Shown here piece after piece: positions 33,824-42,911 of a stretch of 64,000 nucleotides of DNA; the first letter of the stretch is position 1, and each line of letters starts with the position of its first letter. The stretch is from JBBTDV01 sp038042605 (GTDB lineage Bacteria > Bdellovibrionota > UBA1018): contig CAYHPW010000003.1 of assembly GCA_964358645.1 (NCBI GenBank), positions 1 to 64,000 on the forward strand. The letters run 5' to 3'. Made by a program: the position numbers and the translations under genes. A model generated the notes under the pieces. That model was given only the letters and a program-made list of their open reading frames with translations. It ran no database searches and had not been told where the DNA came from.

Positions 33824-34891
33824 TTGAAGTCCGCTTGGTGTTCGTTACCTCTGGTATTTTTAACCAGTTTGTCAGGCTATTGCTGGGAACAGCACCAAGC
33901 GCTCATGCCAGCTATATTAGATGGATTGCCCACTGATATAAGAGTCTCGCTTGAATCAATAAAAGCTGACAGCTGTATTTTAAATGCGCAGTGGATGAAG
34001 CTCACTAGTGAGCTTGATTTAAATACAAATGCTATAAACCAATGCGATTCTGACAAACCGACATCAGCGCTGTCGTTAATCAGTGGGACGACTATAGACG
34101 AGCCAGACCGCGGGATTGACGAAAATCTTCCGGAGGGCGAAAAATATGACCCTCTTAACGAGCGAAGATGGATGGGCGGGCTCACCGGACCAACGAGCAA
34201 GGGGTTTCGCCACATGTACTTTGGAGGATGGAAACTATCCCGTCCACTTGCTACTTTTCAGATCCCGCTACGCCCTGTCGGGCAGGCACCACAGCGCGTA
34301 TACTTGGTCGCAGAGCATGCTCGTACCGCCCTTAAAAATGGTGATAAGACGTTGGCAATGCGTTTATTGACGTGGGCTGCACATTACATTCAGGATCTGG
34401 GGCAGCCTTTTCACTCCACTCAGGTGCTTTCCTTGAGAATGGTGCCGTGGGGATCGCTGTTCAATCTGGTCAGCGAAACCACGAGGACGATTTCAAATTA
34501 CCACTGGGCATACGAGGAATATGTGCTTTTGCAACTCCAGCCCGGCAGATTTCAAAATCAAGATTTACTGAATTGCCTGCGAGCACCGGAGAAATACGCA
34601 TCAATATCCATAAAAAAATCCGACCCAAAAAAACTTGCTCAACTGGTGGCTGCCGCATCTACGGATTTGGCACCTAAACTCGGGGCCGCGATGATGAGCC
34701 TTTTCGGGACAACGCTCAAGCAGTCTGACGTCAATTTGCCGCTAAACAAGGGCAGACCTGATTATGCCGCTTATCTTACTAGACCAGAATTTGAAAATCA
34801 GCGCCGTGAGATGGACTCGGGCACCTGTGCGGCTTTATCAAATACGTCGCTTGCAACTAGATTATTAATCGAGTGGGCGCTTTATCCCTAG
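33824..34891 (+). CDS. Exported zinc phospholipase C / S1-P1 nuclease-like protein
   Basis: This 355-residue protein has a signal peptide, after which the mature chain would begin with Trp21 (WEQHQALMPAIL), as in zinc phospholipase C and P1 nuclease where the N-terminal Trp and a nearby His bind zinc. Further ligand motifs are AAHYIQDLGQPFHSTQ and NYHWAYEEYV. The likely activity is phospholipid or nucleic acid phosphodiester cleavage; which of the two is not decided. TTG 33824 is the start, with AGGAG eight bases before. It overlaps the convergent NtrC-like gene by 27 bp. Confidence 0.78.
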   Translation: MKSAWCSLPLVFLTSLSGYCWEQHQALMPAILDGLPTDIRVSLESIKADSCILNAQWMKLTSELDLNTNAINQCDSDKPTSALSLISGTTIDEPDRGIDENLPEGEKYDPLNERRWMGGLTGPTSKGFRHMYFGGWKLSRPLATFQIPLRPVGQAPQRVYLVAEHARTALKNGDKTLAMRLLTWAAHYIQDLGQPFHSTQVLSLRMVPWGSLFNLVSETTRTISNYHWAYEEYVLLQLQPGRFQNQDLLNCLRAPEKYASISIKKSDPKKLAQLVAAASTDLAPKLGAAMMSLFGTTLKQSDVNLPLNKGRPDYAAYLTRPEFENQRREMDSGTCAALSNTSLATRLLIEWALYP

Positions 34892-36277
34892 GTCCTTGAT
34901 TTTAAGCTGCAGCCCTTTCCTTGAAAGCCCAAGCTTCTCAGCCGCTTTTGTTACATTACCGCCGGTTTCCTCAAGAGCTTTTTCTATAAGCTCACGCTCC
35001 ACGGTTTGAGTTTGCTTTTTAACTATATCCTTGAAGCTAAGAGTACTCTCAAGATCGGCCTCGGTAGGCTGTATTTCCGAAGATACCGCGGTAGCCAGCT
35101 CTGGCGGCAGATCACGTATCCCGAGTATGTTTCCATCTGACATCAGGACCATTCTTTCGAGAACATTCTCGAGTTGTCTTATGTTCCCCGGCCAGTTCCA
35201 TGCGCGCAAGGCGGTAAAAAGTTCCGGTGTGATGGCAGAGATATTTTTCTTCAACTTAACGTTAAATTGTTTAACGAAGTGACTCACAAGCAGATCTACG
35301 TCCTCCTTCCTATCGCGTAGTGGTGGCAATCGGATCGGCAGCACGTTTATGCGGTAAAAGAGGTCTTCGCGGAACCTGCCGGCCTTGACTTCGCCCTCAA
35401 GATCCTTGTTAGTCGCGGTTATTATTCTGACATTAACTTTTATTGTGCTGATGCCGCCCACCCGCTCGAACTCCTGCTCTTGGAAAACCCGCAAAAGCTT
35501 GACCTGCATCTCAAGCGGCATGTCAGCCACTTCATCCAGGAATATTGTGCCCTCATTCGCTAACTCGAAACGCCCAGGCTTTGATGATACAGCCCCGGTA
35601 AAAGCTCCACGCTCATAGCCGAACAGCTCGCTCTCTATCAGCGTGGCGGGTACGGCTGCGCAGTTGATTTTTATGAATGGTTTGCTAGCACGGTCAGAGC
35701 GGCGGTGGATCTCATAAGCCACAAGCTCCTTGCCGGTGCCGCTTTCACCCTGGATAAGAACCGTGACAGGTGAACTTGATATCTTAGTTATCAGCTTGAA
35801 AATTTCCTGCATCTGCGGGCTCGCGCCTATTATCGAAAAAAGTGGTTCAGCGCTTCCTTCACCGACTAACTGCTCGACCGGTAGTATCGTAACAGGTTCC
35901 TTACGTCTTTGTTCATAGGTGGATACTGCCTTTTTGACCACATTGATAAGATCCGTCTGATCAAATGGCTTTGTTATGAAGTCAAAGGCACCGCGTTTCA
36001 AAGCTTGTACGGCGGCCTCTATAGTCCCGTATGCCGTGATTATAACCACTGGCAGCTGGTGATGATTTTTTTGGCAGTATTCCAGCACATCCATACCACC
36101 GGTGCCTGGCATGTACAGGTCTGTTATAACTAAATCAGGCGCAAGGCCTTCTATGGACTTAATAGCCGTCCTGCTGTCGTTGAATACCGCGGCCTTAAAA
36201 CCCGCTCTTTCAAGCATTGCCTGGATGACCAGGGTTATGTTTTTTTCATCATCAATGACAAGAACTTTTCCGCTCAT
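34865..36277 (-). CDS. Sigma-54-dependent response regulator, NtrC family
   Basis: This 470-residue activator has a receiver domain (about 1-120, phospho-Asp in PDLVITDLYMPG), a sigma-54-interacting AAA+ domain (about 165-400: GESGTGKELVAYEIH, GAFTGA in ERGAFTGAVSS, GTIFLDEVADMP, WPGNIRQLENVLERM) and a C-terminal Fis-type helix-turn-helix (GNVTKAAEKLGLSRKGLQLKI). It is 10 bp after the histidine kinase gene, its likely partner. It could act at the sigma-54 promoters at 18750 and 47209, but this is only a possibility. Confidence 0.95.
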   Translation of the reverse strand: MSGKVLVIDDEKNITLVIQAMLERAGFKAAVFNDSRTAIKSIEGLAPDLVITDLYMPGTGGMDVLEYCQKNHHQLPVVIITAYGTIEAAVQALKRGAFDFITKPFDQTDLINVVKKAVSTYEQRRKEPVTILPVEQLVGEGSAEPLFSIIGASPQMQEIFKLITKISSSPVTVLIQGESGTGKELVAYEIHRRSDRASKPFIKINCAAVPATLIESELFGYERGAFTGAVSSKPGRFELANEGTIFLDEVADMPLEMQVKLLRVFQEQEFERVGGISTIKVNVRIITATNKDLEGEVKAGRFREDLFYRINVLPIRLPPLRDRKEDVDLLVSHFVKQFNVKLKKNISAITPELFTALRAWNWPGNIRQLENVLERMVLMSDGNILGIRDLPPELATAVSSEIQPTEADLESTLSFKDIVKKQTQTVERELIEKALEETGGNVTKAAEKLGLSRKGLQLKIKDLGIKRPLD

Positions 36278-36286
36278 AACAGCGGC

Positions 36287-38407
36287 CTACTCCTTCACCA
36301 TCGGCACCATCGGCAATATGACTGAAAATTTAGCAAATTTTCCTTCCTCGGTTGAAACCTCAATCCGTCCCTTATGAGCTTCTATTATCTTCTGTGAAAT
36401 GGAAAGACCCAATCCAGTCCCGCTAGGTGACGTCGTGAAAAACGGTATAAAGAGTTTTTCAAGATTCTCTTTTTTAATCCCTGGGCCGTTATCCTCAACG
36501 TGAATCGCTACTTCACCTGGCTTTGCTGAATCTTCAACATCCATGGAAACTTTGATGAAGCTGTTTCCGCTGGAGTGATCTCCGTCTTCCGCAGAAAGCG
36601 CGTTAAAGCTGTTTTGGATCAGGTTGATTAGTACTTGTTGTATCTGTTCAGCAGACGCCAAAACGAGTACAGACCCTCTGAAAGGCTCGGACAAAAGCTT
36701 TACTCCAGCCCTGGCACTTGATTTCATAAGCTCGACGCATTTTTGGACAAGCTGGGCGATGTCGATTGGTTTCATCTCCATGTTCCCAGGGCGTGAATAA
36801 TCAAGGAACTGCGTGACAACTCTGTTAAGCCTGTCAACTTCTTCAATTATAACCCGCAGGAATTTGCTCTCGGGTCTGTCTGATTCTGGATCCAAAAACT
36901 GGGCCGCCCCTTTTATGGCTCCCAGCGGATTTCTTATCTCGTGAGCCAGTCCGGCAGCCATCTCGCCAAGGGCTGCAAGCCTTTCCTTCTCGCGCTGTCT
37001 TACAAATACCTCTAGGTTCTTCATCGTGTTCGCTGATTGTTCAAGATACGGATAAACAATGCGCAAGAATCCCCAGTTGCTCCCCCAATAGCTAGGTGGC
37101 GAGAGAACCCTGAGTATAAGAAAACCAAGTACTTTATCCGTTGCGATCAGAGGCACCAGCAGATTACCGCCAAGCGCCCTTAATCCCTGTATCAATGCGC
37201 CTAGATGCACTCTTTGGGTTTTGCTGGCTGAACGATCGATTTCATTTTCCAGTATCTGGTCAAGGAGGATCGGTAGTTCACCTTTCTTATTTAAATACTC
37301 GCAATGTTTAAGAAGGGGGTGATCAGCCAGAATCTCCCTTAATAATATTGAATCTCCGATTTGGCCATGCCCACCTTCGGCTTCTATACCAACAGTCCGC
37401 ACACGCCGATATCTTGTGCCATCACCACGCAATACAAAAAGAGCCGCCCATTCCGGCTTTAAAACCTGATCGACCGCCACTAAAATGGAATGGAAAAGCA
37501 TACCTGGGTCCACGATGCCAGCAAGCTTCCGTTGTGCTTCCTTTAGGGTCTGTTCAATGAACCTGTGCTCCTTGCTAAGAAGTCGCTCGGTAAAATATCT
37601 TACGGTTGATCTTAGTGGTTCAAGCAGCATTAATATAAGAAAAGACGCTATGAATGAATTCAGGAAAAAAAGCGCCGGACTGTCTTGAACCCACGCGACT
37701 AGTAACCAGAACAACCCCGTCAGAGTGAGCGCAACAGCCATGAGCACGGTGAATCTGGAGAAAAGCGCGCTGAAGTTCAACAGACGCTGCTCGGTTATGG
37801 CTTGGCTTACAAAAAACAGATAGATCGCGAGAATTATATTCCCTGCAGACGCGAACCATGGCCCCATAAACGTGACGTGATCCATCACTGACGTCACTAG
37901 ACATATCAGCCCACCCAGGTAAATAAGCCCTCGGCGTCCGAATGAAACCATCGTTCGAAGCTTTCTGTCATTCCACATCAGGTGTATCAACTGAAACAGC
38001 ACCACCACGGGCATGAAATATATGAGCTGGAGGAAAAATGATTTTGACTCAAGCCTTAGAACAAGCACCACTGTAAAGCAAAGCGACAAGACAATGCTTG
38101 TATTCAGCAAAACACGGCTGAATGCTCCCTTCACCCTTGCCATCACGCGGATGAGCGTGAGTGCTGCGGGGGTCACCCAGATATTAAACAAGAGGTGCCA
38201 GCGATAAAAAGAATCACCTGGCCAAACCTTATCCAGGAAAAAAGCTAGCGCCCAACCACTTATTAGTGCGCTGAGGACGGCAAAAGCGCGGTAAAGCTTA
38301 TTCCTCACGTTTCTAGCTAGTATGGAGAAGCCAAGCGCAAAGCTGGTTACACCGACAATTACCGAGGACTGACCGAGGATATCCATGTTCATAGCCCTCG
38401 CGCCCAC
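36287..38407 (-). CDS. Membrane sensor histidine kinase, NtrB/HydH-like
   Basis: This 706-residue kinase has about eight N-terminal transmembrane segments (residues 10-290) like the 7TM/MASE-type sensors, a GAF-like domain (about 310-470), HisKA with AAGLAHEIRNPLGAIKGAAQ, and HATPase_c (NLIQNSFNAL, VEDNGPGI, GTGLGLSISQKII). The H-box is of the NtrB class that partners with NtrC-like regulators, and the regulator gene follows by 10 bp. The start may be at Met6 or Met8. It overlaps the radical SAM gene by 19 bp. Confidence 0.92.
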   Translation of the reverse strand: MGARAMNMDILGQSSVIVGVTSFALGFSILARNVRNKLYRAFAVLSALISGWALAFFLDKVWPGDSFYRWHLLFNIWVTPAALTLIRVMARVKGAFSRVLLNTSIVLSLCFTVVLVLRLESKSFFLQLIYFMPVVVLFQLIHLMWNDRKLRTMVSFGRRGLIYLGGLICLVTSVMDHVTFMGPWFASAGNIILAIYLFFVSQAITEQRLLNFSALFSRFTVLMAVALTLTGLFWLLVAWVQDSPALFFLNSFIASFLILMLLEPLRSTVRYFTERLLSKEHRFIEQTLKEAQRKLAGIVDPGMLFHSILVAVDQVLKPEWAALFVLRGDGTRYRRVRTVGIEAEGGHGQIGDSILLREILADHPLLKHCEYLNKKGELPILLDQILENEIDRSASKTQRVHLGALIQGLRALGGNLLVPLIATDKVLGFLILRVLSPPSYWGSNWGFLRIVYPYLEQSANTMKNLEVFVRQREKERLAALGEMAAGLAHEIRNPLGAIKGAAQFLDPESDRPESKFLRVIIEEVDRLNRVVTQFLDYSRPGNMEMKPIDIAQLVQKCVELMKSSARAGVKLLSEPFRGSVLVLASAEQIQQVLINLIQNSFNALSAEDGDHSSGNSFIKVSMDVEDSAKPGEVAIHVEDNGPGIKKENLEKLFIPFFTTSPSGTGLGLSISQKIIEAHKGRIEVSTEEGKFAKFSVILPMVPMVKE

Positions 38408-39258
38408 TCGGGCCTGAGCGCACCTTCTTTGAGTGCTTTGTCGATTGTCGTAAGGATTTTTCCCCGGTCTTCAGGGAGAACGCCTCGCAGTGGGACATAA
38501 TTCGAGGCATGATTGGTCCTGAATACAACCGGCCTAAATGGCTGGATAAGCGAAACCATATTGGAAAGCTCACAAAGCGATTCTTCAGGTGTGATGGGGA
38601 CGAAAAATCCTTTTTCAGCTTCGTCTGCAAGAGGAGTCCCTGGGATAAGAGTCAGTGTAAGCGCACTGAAAAACGATGGCGACATCTCGCTGATCACGCG
38701 GGCGGTTTCCACCGCGTGCGCTTCGGTATAGGCTTTCCCGGCTATACCTAGCAACGCAATCACGCTGGTCTGTATGGAAGCGGACTCAGCACGTAAAACC
38801 GCGCGTGTCATTTCGGCTGCTGTACTTCCTTTTTTGATTTTATTAAGAACATTTTCACTACCCGACTCAAGGCCTATGTATGCAATACCGAGTTTGCGCG
38901 TTTTAAGCTCCGCTAGTTCCTGGTCAGTTTTTGTCTCGATCCCACGAGCATCCGTATAAATCGCGACTCTTTCAAGCTCATGGAAGCGGTTTGATAGCTC
39001 GTCCAATATGCGAGTGAGCTTGCCGGTCTTTAGAATCATCGCATCGCCATCAGCTAAAAAGACACGACGTGTATCCGGCCATAGCCGCGCTGCCACGGCT
39101 ATGTCTTCAAAAACTTCAGCCTCCGGCCTAACGCGAAATGGTTTTTCCGCGTACATTCCGCAGAATGTACACTTGTTGCGTGAGCAACCGTAAGTCACTT
39201 GCAGTATATAACTATCTGCCTCGCTCGGGGGCCTGAAAACTGGTTCAATGTAACGCAC
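38389..39258 (-). CDS. Radical SAM protein
   Basis: This 289-residue protein has the radical SAM cluster motif CSRNKCTFC preceded by YILQVTYG, and later GIAYIGLESGSENVLNKIKKG as in Elp3/NifB/MiaB-like barrels. The motif is followed by GMYAEKPFRVRP. It lacks an extra iron-sulfur domain, and the reaction is unknown. Similar short proteins are annotated only as radical SAM proteins. It is the first gene of a unit with the two-component pair and is divergent from the cytochrome locus. Confidence 0.88.
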   Translation of the reverse strand: MRYIEPVFRPPSEADSYILQVTYGCSRNKCTFCGMYAEKPFRVRPEAEVFEDIAVAARLWPDTRRVFLADGDAMILKTGKLTRILDELSNRFHELERVAIYTDARGIETKTDQELAELKTRKLGIAYIGLESGSENVLNKIKKGSTAAEMTRAVLRAESASIQTSVIALLGIAGKAYTEAHAVETARVISEMSPSFFSALTLTLIPGTPLADEAEKGFFVPITPEESLCELSNMVSLIQPFRPVVFRTNHASNYVPLRGVLPEDRGKILTTIDKALKEGALRPEWARGL

Positions 39259-39347
39259 CGTCAGAACTTACAGCAAAAGAAACATACTTGACAAGTCGTA
39301 GGAGCCAACTAAACATGATTATACATAAGCACCCAGGGAGACCATCA

Positions 39348-40799
39348 ATGAAAACACGATCAAGAAACCAGCTTTTTTACACAATCACAATCTGCACCAT
39401 CATGGCCGCTTTGGTTTGCATTGATGCTTCAGCCGCCACAACACAGGACCCGGGCTGTGTTTCATGCCATACAAAGAAAACCCCCGGCATCGTTGGCCAG
39501 TGGAAGGAAAGCAAGCATTCAAAGGCTGAAATAAGCTGCCTTGACTGCCATCAGGCCAAGGAGGGTGAGCCGGACGCTTTTAAACATGCCGGAAAAACCA
39601 TAGCCACAATAGTGTCCCCAAAAGATTGCGCCGAGTGCCACGAGAAAGAAGCCAAAGAATTTCAAAGCAGTCACCATGCTAATGCCGGCATGATTCTTGG
39701 GAGTCTGGACAACGTACTTGCGGAAGTTGTCGAAGGCCACACCATCTTTAACGAAAAAGGGGAGAAAATAAAAAATTCACCGGCAGCGGTTTCAGGCTGC
39801 CTGCAATGCCACGGATCTGAGATCAAAGTAATTGGCGACGGCAAGTTAGACCCAGACACCTGGCCCAATACTGGTATGGGTCGCCTCAACCCTGACGGTA
39901 GCAAAGGGAGTTGCTCGGCATGCCACCTTAGGCATAATTTTTCGATCGCACAAGCAAGACAACCTGAGAATTGTGGACGTTGCCACATGGGGCCGGATCA
40001 TCCACAGATTGAGATATATAACGAATCGAAGCATGGGATAGCGTTCGCGGCGAATAGAGAAAAATACACAAAGCAAATGGATAAAATGAAGTGGATTCCG
40101 GGTGTCCACTATGAGCAGGGTCCGACCTGTTCTTCTTGCCACATGGGCGCGACCAGAACACTGCCAGTCACGCATGACGTTGGAGAGCGGATCTCCTGGA
40201 CGCTGAGACCAGCGATTTCTGAGAAAATTGACGAAGCTGCCAAGAAGAGCGGTCTTACAAATGTAAAGCCGTGGGAAAAAAGAAGAGACGACATGAAGAA
40301 TGTATGCTCAAGCTGTCACGGCCCAAACTGGGTCGAGAACTGGTACAAGCAGTATGATGGCCTGGTCAATCTCTATAACGAGAAGTTTGGAAAGCCGGCA
40401 ACCGAACTTTACAAGATGGTTAATTCAAAAGGGCTGATAACGCCGGACATTCCTTTTGATGATAAGATAGATTTTACATATTACTTTCTATGGCACCACG
40501 AAGGTCGCCGGGCAAGGCATGGTGCTGCTATGATGGGGCCTGACTACACTCAGTGGCATGGGATGTATGAAGTAGCCGAACGCTTTTACATGGAATTCAT
40601 CCCGGAACTAAAAGACCTGATTCATATCAGCGCCGCAAAGGGAGGAGAAAAAGCCTCTTCAGCAAAAGCCATCGAAAGCAGGATGAGCGAAATCCTAAAC
40701 AGCGAAATGCACCGATGGTTCCTTGGCAAGATGCCTGAGGCCGAAAAAGCAGCACGCAAAAAAGCCTCGGATGAGTTTAAAAAGCGTTACGCGCAGTAA
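39348..40799 (+). CDS. Octahaem cytochrome c, hydroxylamine oxidoreductase family
   Basis: This exported protein of about 483 residues has a signal peptide (ends ASA-ATTQDPG) and eight CxxCH motifs in the spacing of the HAO family: CVSCH, CLDCH, CAECH, CLQCH, CSACH, CGRCH, CSSCH, CSSCH. The C-terminal YFLWHHEGRRARHGAAMMG and PDYTQWHGMYEVAE block is the family signature; it holds a Tyr in the region where HAO has its haem-crosslinking Tyr. Relatives oxidise hydroxylamine or hydrazine, or reduce nitrite or hydroxylamine. Direction cannot be told. ATG 39348 is chosen over 39288 because GGGAG precedes it and the signal peptide starts there. Confidence 0.92.
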   Translation: MKTRSRNQLFYTITICTIMAALVCIDASAATTQDPGCVSCHTKKTPGIVGQWKESKHSKAEISCLDCHQAKEGEPDAFKHAGKTIATIVSPKDCAECHEKEAKEFQSSHHANAGMILGSLDNVLAEVVEGHTIFNEKGEKIKNSPAAVSGCLQCHGSEIKVIGDGKLDPDTWPNTGMGRLNPDGSKGSCSACHLRHNFSIAQARQPENCGRCHMGPDHPQIEIYNESKHGIAFAANREKYTKQMDKMKWIPGVHYEQGPTCSSCHMGATRTLPVTHDVGERISWTLRPAISEKIDEAAKKSGLTNVKPWEKRRDDMKNVCSSCHGPNWVENWYKQYDGLVNLYNEKFGKPATELYKMVNSKGLITPDIPFDDKIDFTYYFLWHHEGRRARHGAAMMGPDYTQWHGMYEVAERFYMEFIPELKDLIHISAAKGGEKASSAKAIESRMSEILNSEMHRWFLGKMPEAEKAARKKASDEFKKRYAQ

Positions 40800-41004
40800 G
40801 GGCGTTTATTGTGTTTTTTCGCCAAAAATGACTCAATTTAGATCGCCATCATAAAGTAGCAATATTATACTTTCGTTGTAGTGGCTAACTGTCTTGAAAT
40901 TATAGGCTAATTTTAAGTATATTTGATCTTAATATTAAGACTGTCGGTGCGAAATTTGTATATTAAGTGATTGAGTGATTTGAGAGATAAACAAGGAGGT
41001 CTTT

Positions 41005-41319
41005 ATGCGTAAACACAATCTTCCAGTTCTACTTGGTGCTGGCTTGGGCTTTGTCGTATTTCTAGCTGTGGCATTACTGCCGACCCTTGTATATGGCGGA
41101 TATGCTGGACTACTGCTTGCTGGTGGTATTTTTGGAACCCCGGTAGAACAGACCATATTGTCAAGAGGTTTGATAGTTTTCGGAATGAGTTTAGGCGTGA
41201 CAGCAGTTGCATTCCTTTTTACTATTGCTGGAGCTGCTTCAGGTGCATTGGTTGGCACCATTGTTAAACAACTTGCTCCGAAAACCGAAGTATCAAAAGC
41301 TGAGTCATTAGTGAAGTAA
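41005..41319 (+). CDS. Small two-helix membrane protein in cytochrome locus
   Basis: This 104-residue protein has two hydrophobic segments (about 6-40 and 55-90) rich in Gly/Ala and a charged tail. AAGGAGG precedes the ATG by a good distance. I recognise no family. Its place between two cytochrome genes suggests a membrane partner of the electron chain. Confidence 0.65.
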   Translation: MRKHNLPVLLGAGLGFVVFLAVALLPTLVYGGYAGLLLAGGIFGTPVEQTILSRGLIVFGMSLGVTAVAFLFTIAGAASGALVGTIVKQLAPKTEVSKAESLVK

Positions 41320-41357
41320 GGTGTTAAGACAGTAATAGTTAGATTAGCGGAGAACGG

Positions 41358-42911
41358 ATGTTGCGATACCCTGTTGTGTTGGGAGTAGTGCTATTAAATT
41401 TTATAATTTTGTTACATGTGCGCGCCGACAGCCAGCTAAACGCCCAATGTATCGAGTGCCATGAATCGTCTGGTATTGATCAAACAGTATTTCTCAAATC
41501 AGTCCACGGTGACCTAAGTTGTATTGAATGCCACAGTGGATATGACGTTTCAAAACACGACACCAAGCCGATCCCCGCACCGGAAGGAAAATCGGTTCTT
41601 GTCGCCAAACTTGGCACAAAAAGCAAAGCACCGTTAGCTCTTTTATCTTGCGATAAGTGCCATCCGGACGTGATAGAACAACTTAGCTTATCCATACACA
41701 GCACATGGCTCCGCGAGAATCTCCCAGCTGCTGGCCCCATTTGTAGTGACTGTCATGGTTCCACACATAATATAGAAAAAAGCGGCACGAGGAATGAAAG
41801 AAATTATTCAAAACTCAACCGCTGCGCCGCATGCCATAAACAAAACTCAGAAGTTGTGCCTACATATTACGATTCAGTTCATGGAAGGCTTATATCGATC
41901 GGCAGCAACAAGGCACCTGCCTGTCACGATTGCCACGGAAGCCATAATATTCTTGCGGCTGCCAGCATTGATTCACCAGTGTCACCCCAGAACAAAGCAA
42001 GAACCTGCGCTAAATGCCACACCGGTGCGGATAATAGATTTGCAGCCGTCATTACGCATAAACCAGTTGCGCATGGAAGCCATCCTGGGCCTCATTGGAC
42101 ACATGTCTTTTTTTCTTATTTGACCACTCTTACTTTGCTTGGTTTAAGTGGCCACATCGCGCTTGATTTCAGTTCTGAAATAAGGATGAGATTTAGGAGG
42201 CGCAAGAGAGAGACTCATGACAAGACATTGTTCATCGGCATGCCACAATCCGTGGTCAGGCTGGATATCCACCAGCGCATACAGCACTGGCTGTTAATCG
42301 CATCAGTCATTTTATTAGTGTTGACGGGATGGCCGCTTAGGGCAGCACTGCTCGGCCCATCTCGCAGCCTGGTAGCACTTTTCGGTGGGCCGCACGGTGC
42401 CGCCATAGTACACCGTTTTGCAGCATTCTTGCTGATCTTTGCCGCTATATATCACCTTGTCTATCTTACGGTCATTGCTTTCAAGGGGAAGCTGAGGTTC
42501 AGCATGATGCCCACATTTAAGGATGTGACCGATCTTTTCCAAAATCTAACGTTTTTCATTGGACTGCGCCACGAGCGACCAAGGTTTGGAAAATTCAGCT
42601 ATGTTGAGAAATTTGACTACTGGGCAGTATTCTGGGGAACAGCGATCATGGTCGGGACCGGCTTTATATACTGGTTTCCTGTTCAGTTTTCGGCATGGAT
42701 CCCTTCATGGGTTATCAACGCCGCCCAACTCGCACATGGAGAAGAAGCTACGTTGGCCGCATTAGCGCTATTTGTCTGGCATTTTTATAACGTGCACATG
42801 CGACCATCTATTTTCCCGATGAATTGGGCATGGCTCAACGGACGGATATCGACAGAAATGCTATATGAAGAGCACCGGTTGGAGTACGAAAAGCTGAAAA
42901 AAAACAATTAA
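41358..42911 (+). CDS. Heptahaem cytochrome c fused to cytochrome b membrane domain
   Basis: This 517-residue protein has a signal/anchor, then seven CxxCH motifs in the first 230 residues (CIECH, CIECH, CDKCH, CSDCH, CAACH, CHDCH, CAKCH), then a membrane domain from about 250 with five hydrophobic segments. HQRIQHWLLIASVILLVLTG, IVHRFAAFLL, YHLVYL and LFVWHFYNVHMRP carry the histidines of a b561/NrfD-like formate-dehydrogenase-gamma type cytochrome b. The fusion suggests quinol oxidation or reduction coupled to a periplasmic multihaem wire (inference). It is convergent with the dodecahaem gene, overlapping by 4 bp. Confidence 0.9.
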   Translation: MLRYPVVLGVVLLNFIILLHVRADSQLNAQCIECHESSGIDQTVFLKSVHGDLSCIECHSGYDVSKHDTKPIPAPEGKSVLVAKLGTKSKAPLALLSCDKCHPDVIEQLSLSIHSTWLRENLPAAGPICSDCHGSTHNIEKSGTRNERNYSKLNRCAACHKQNSEVVPTYYDSVHGRLISIGSNKAPACHDCHGSHNILAAASIDSPVSPQNKARTCAKCHTGADNRFAAVITHKPVAHGSHPGPHWTHVFFSYLTTLTLLGLSGHIALDFSSEIRMRFRRRKRETHDKTLFIGMPQSVVRLDIHQRIQHWLLIASVILLVLTGWPLRAALLGPSRSLVALFGGPHGAAIVHRFAAFLLIFAAIYHLVYLTVIAFKGKLRFSMMPTFKDVTDLFQNLTFFIGLRHERPRFGKFSYVEKFDYWAVFWGTAIMVGTGFIYWFPVQFSAWIPSWVINAAQLAHGEEATLAALALFVWHFYNVHMRPSIFPMNWAWLNGRISTEMLYEEHRLEYEKLKKNN

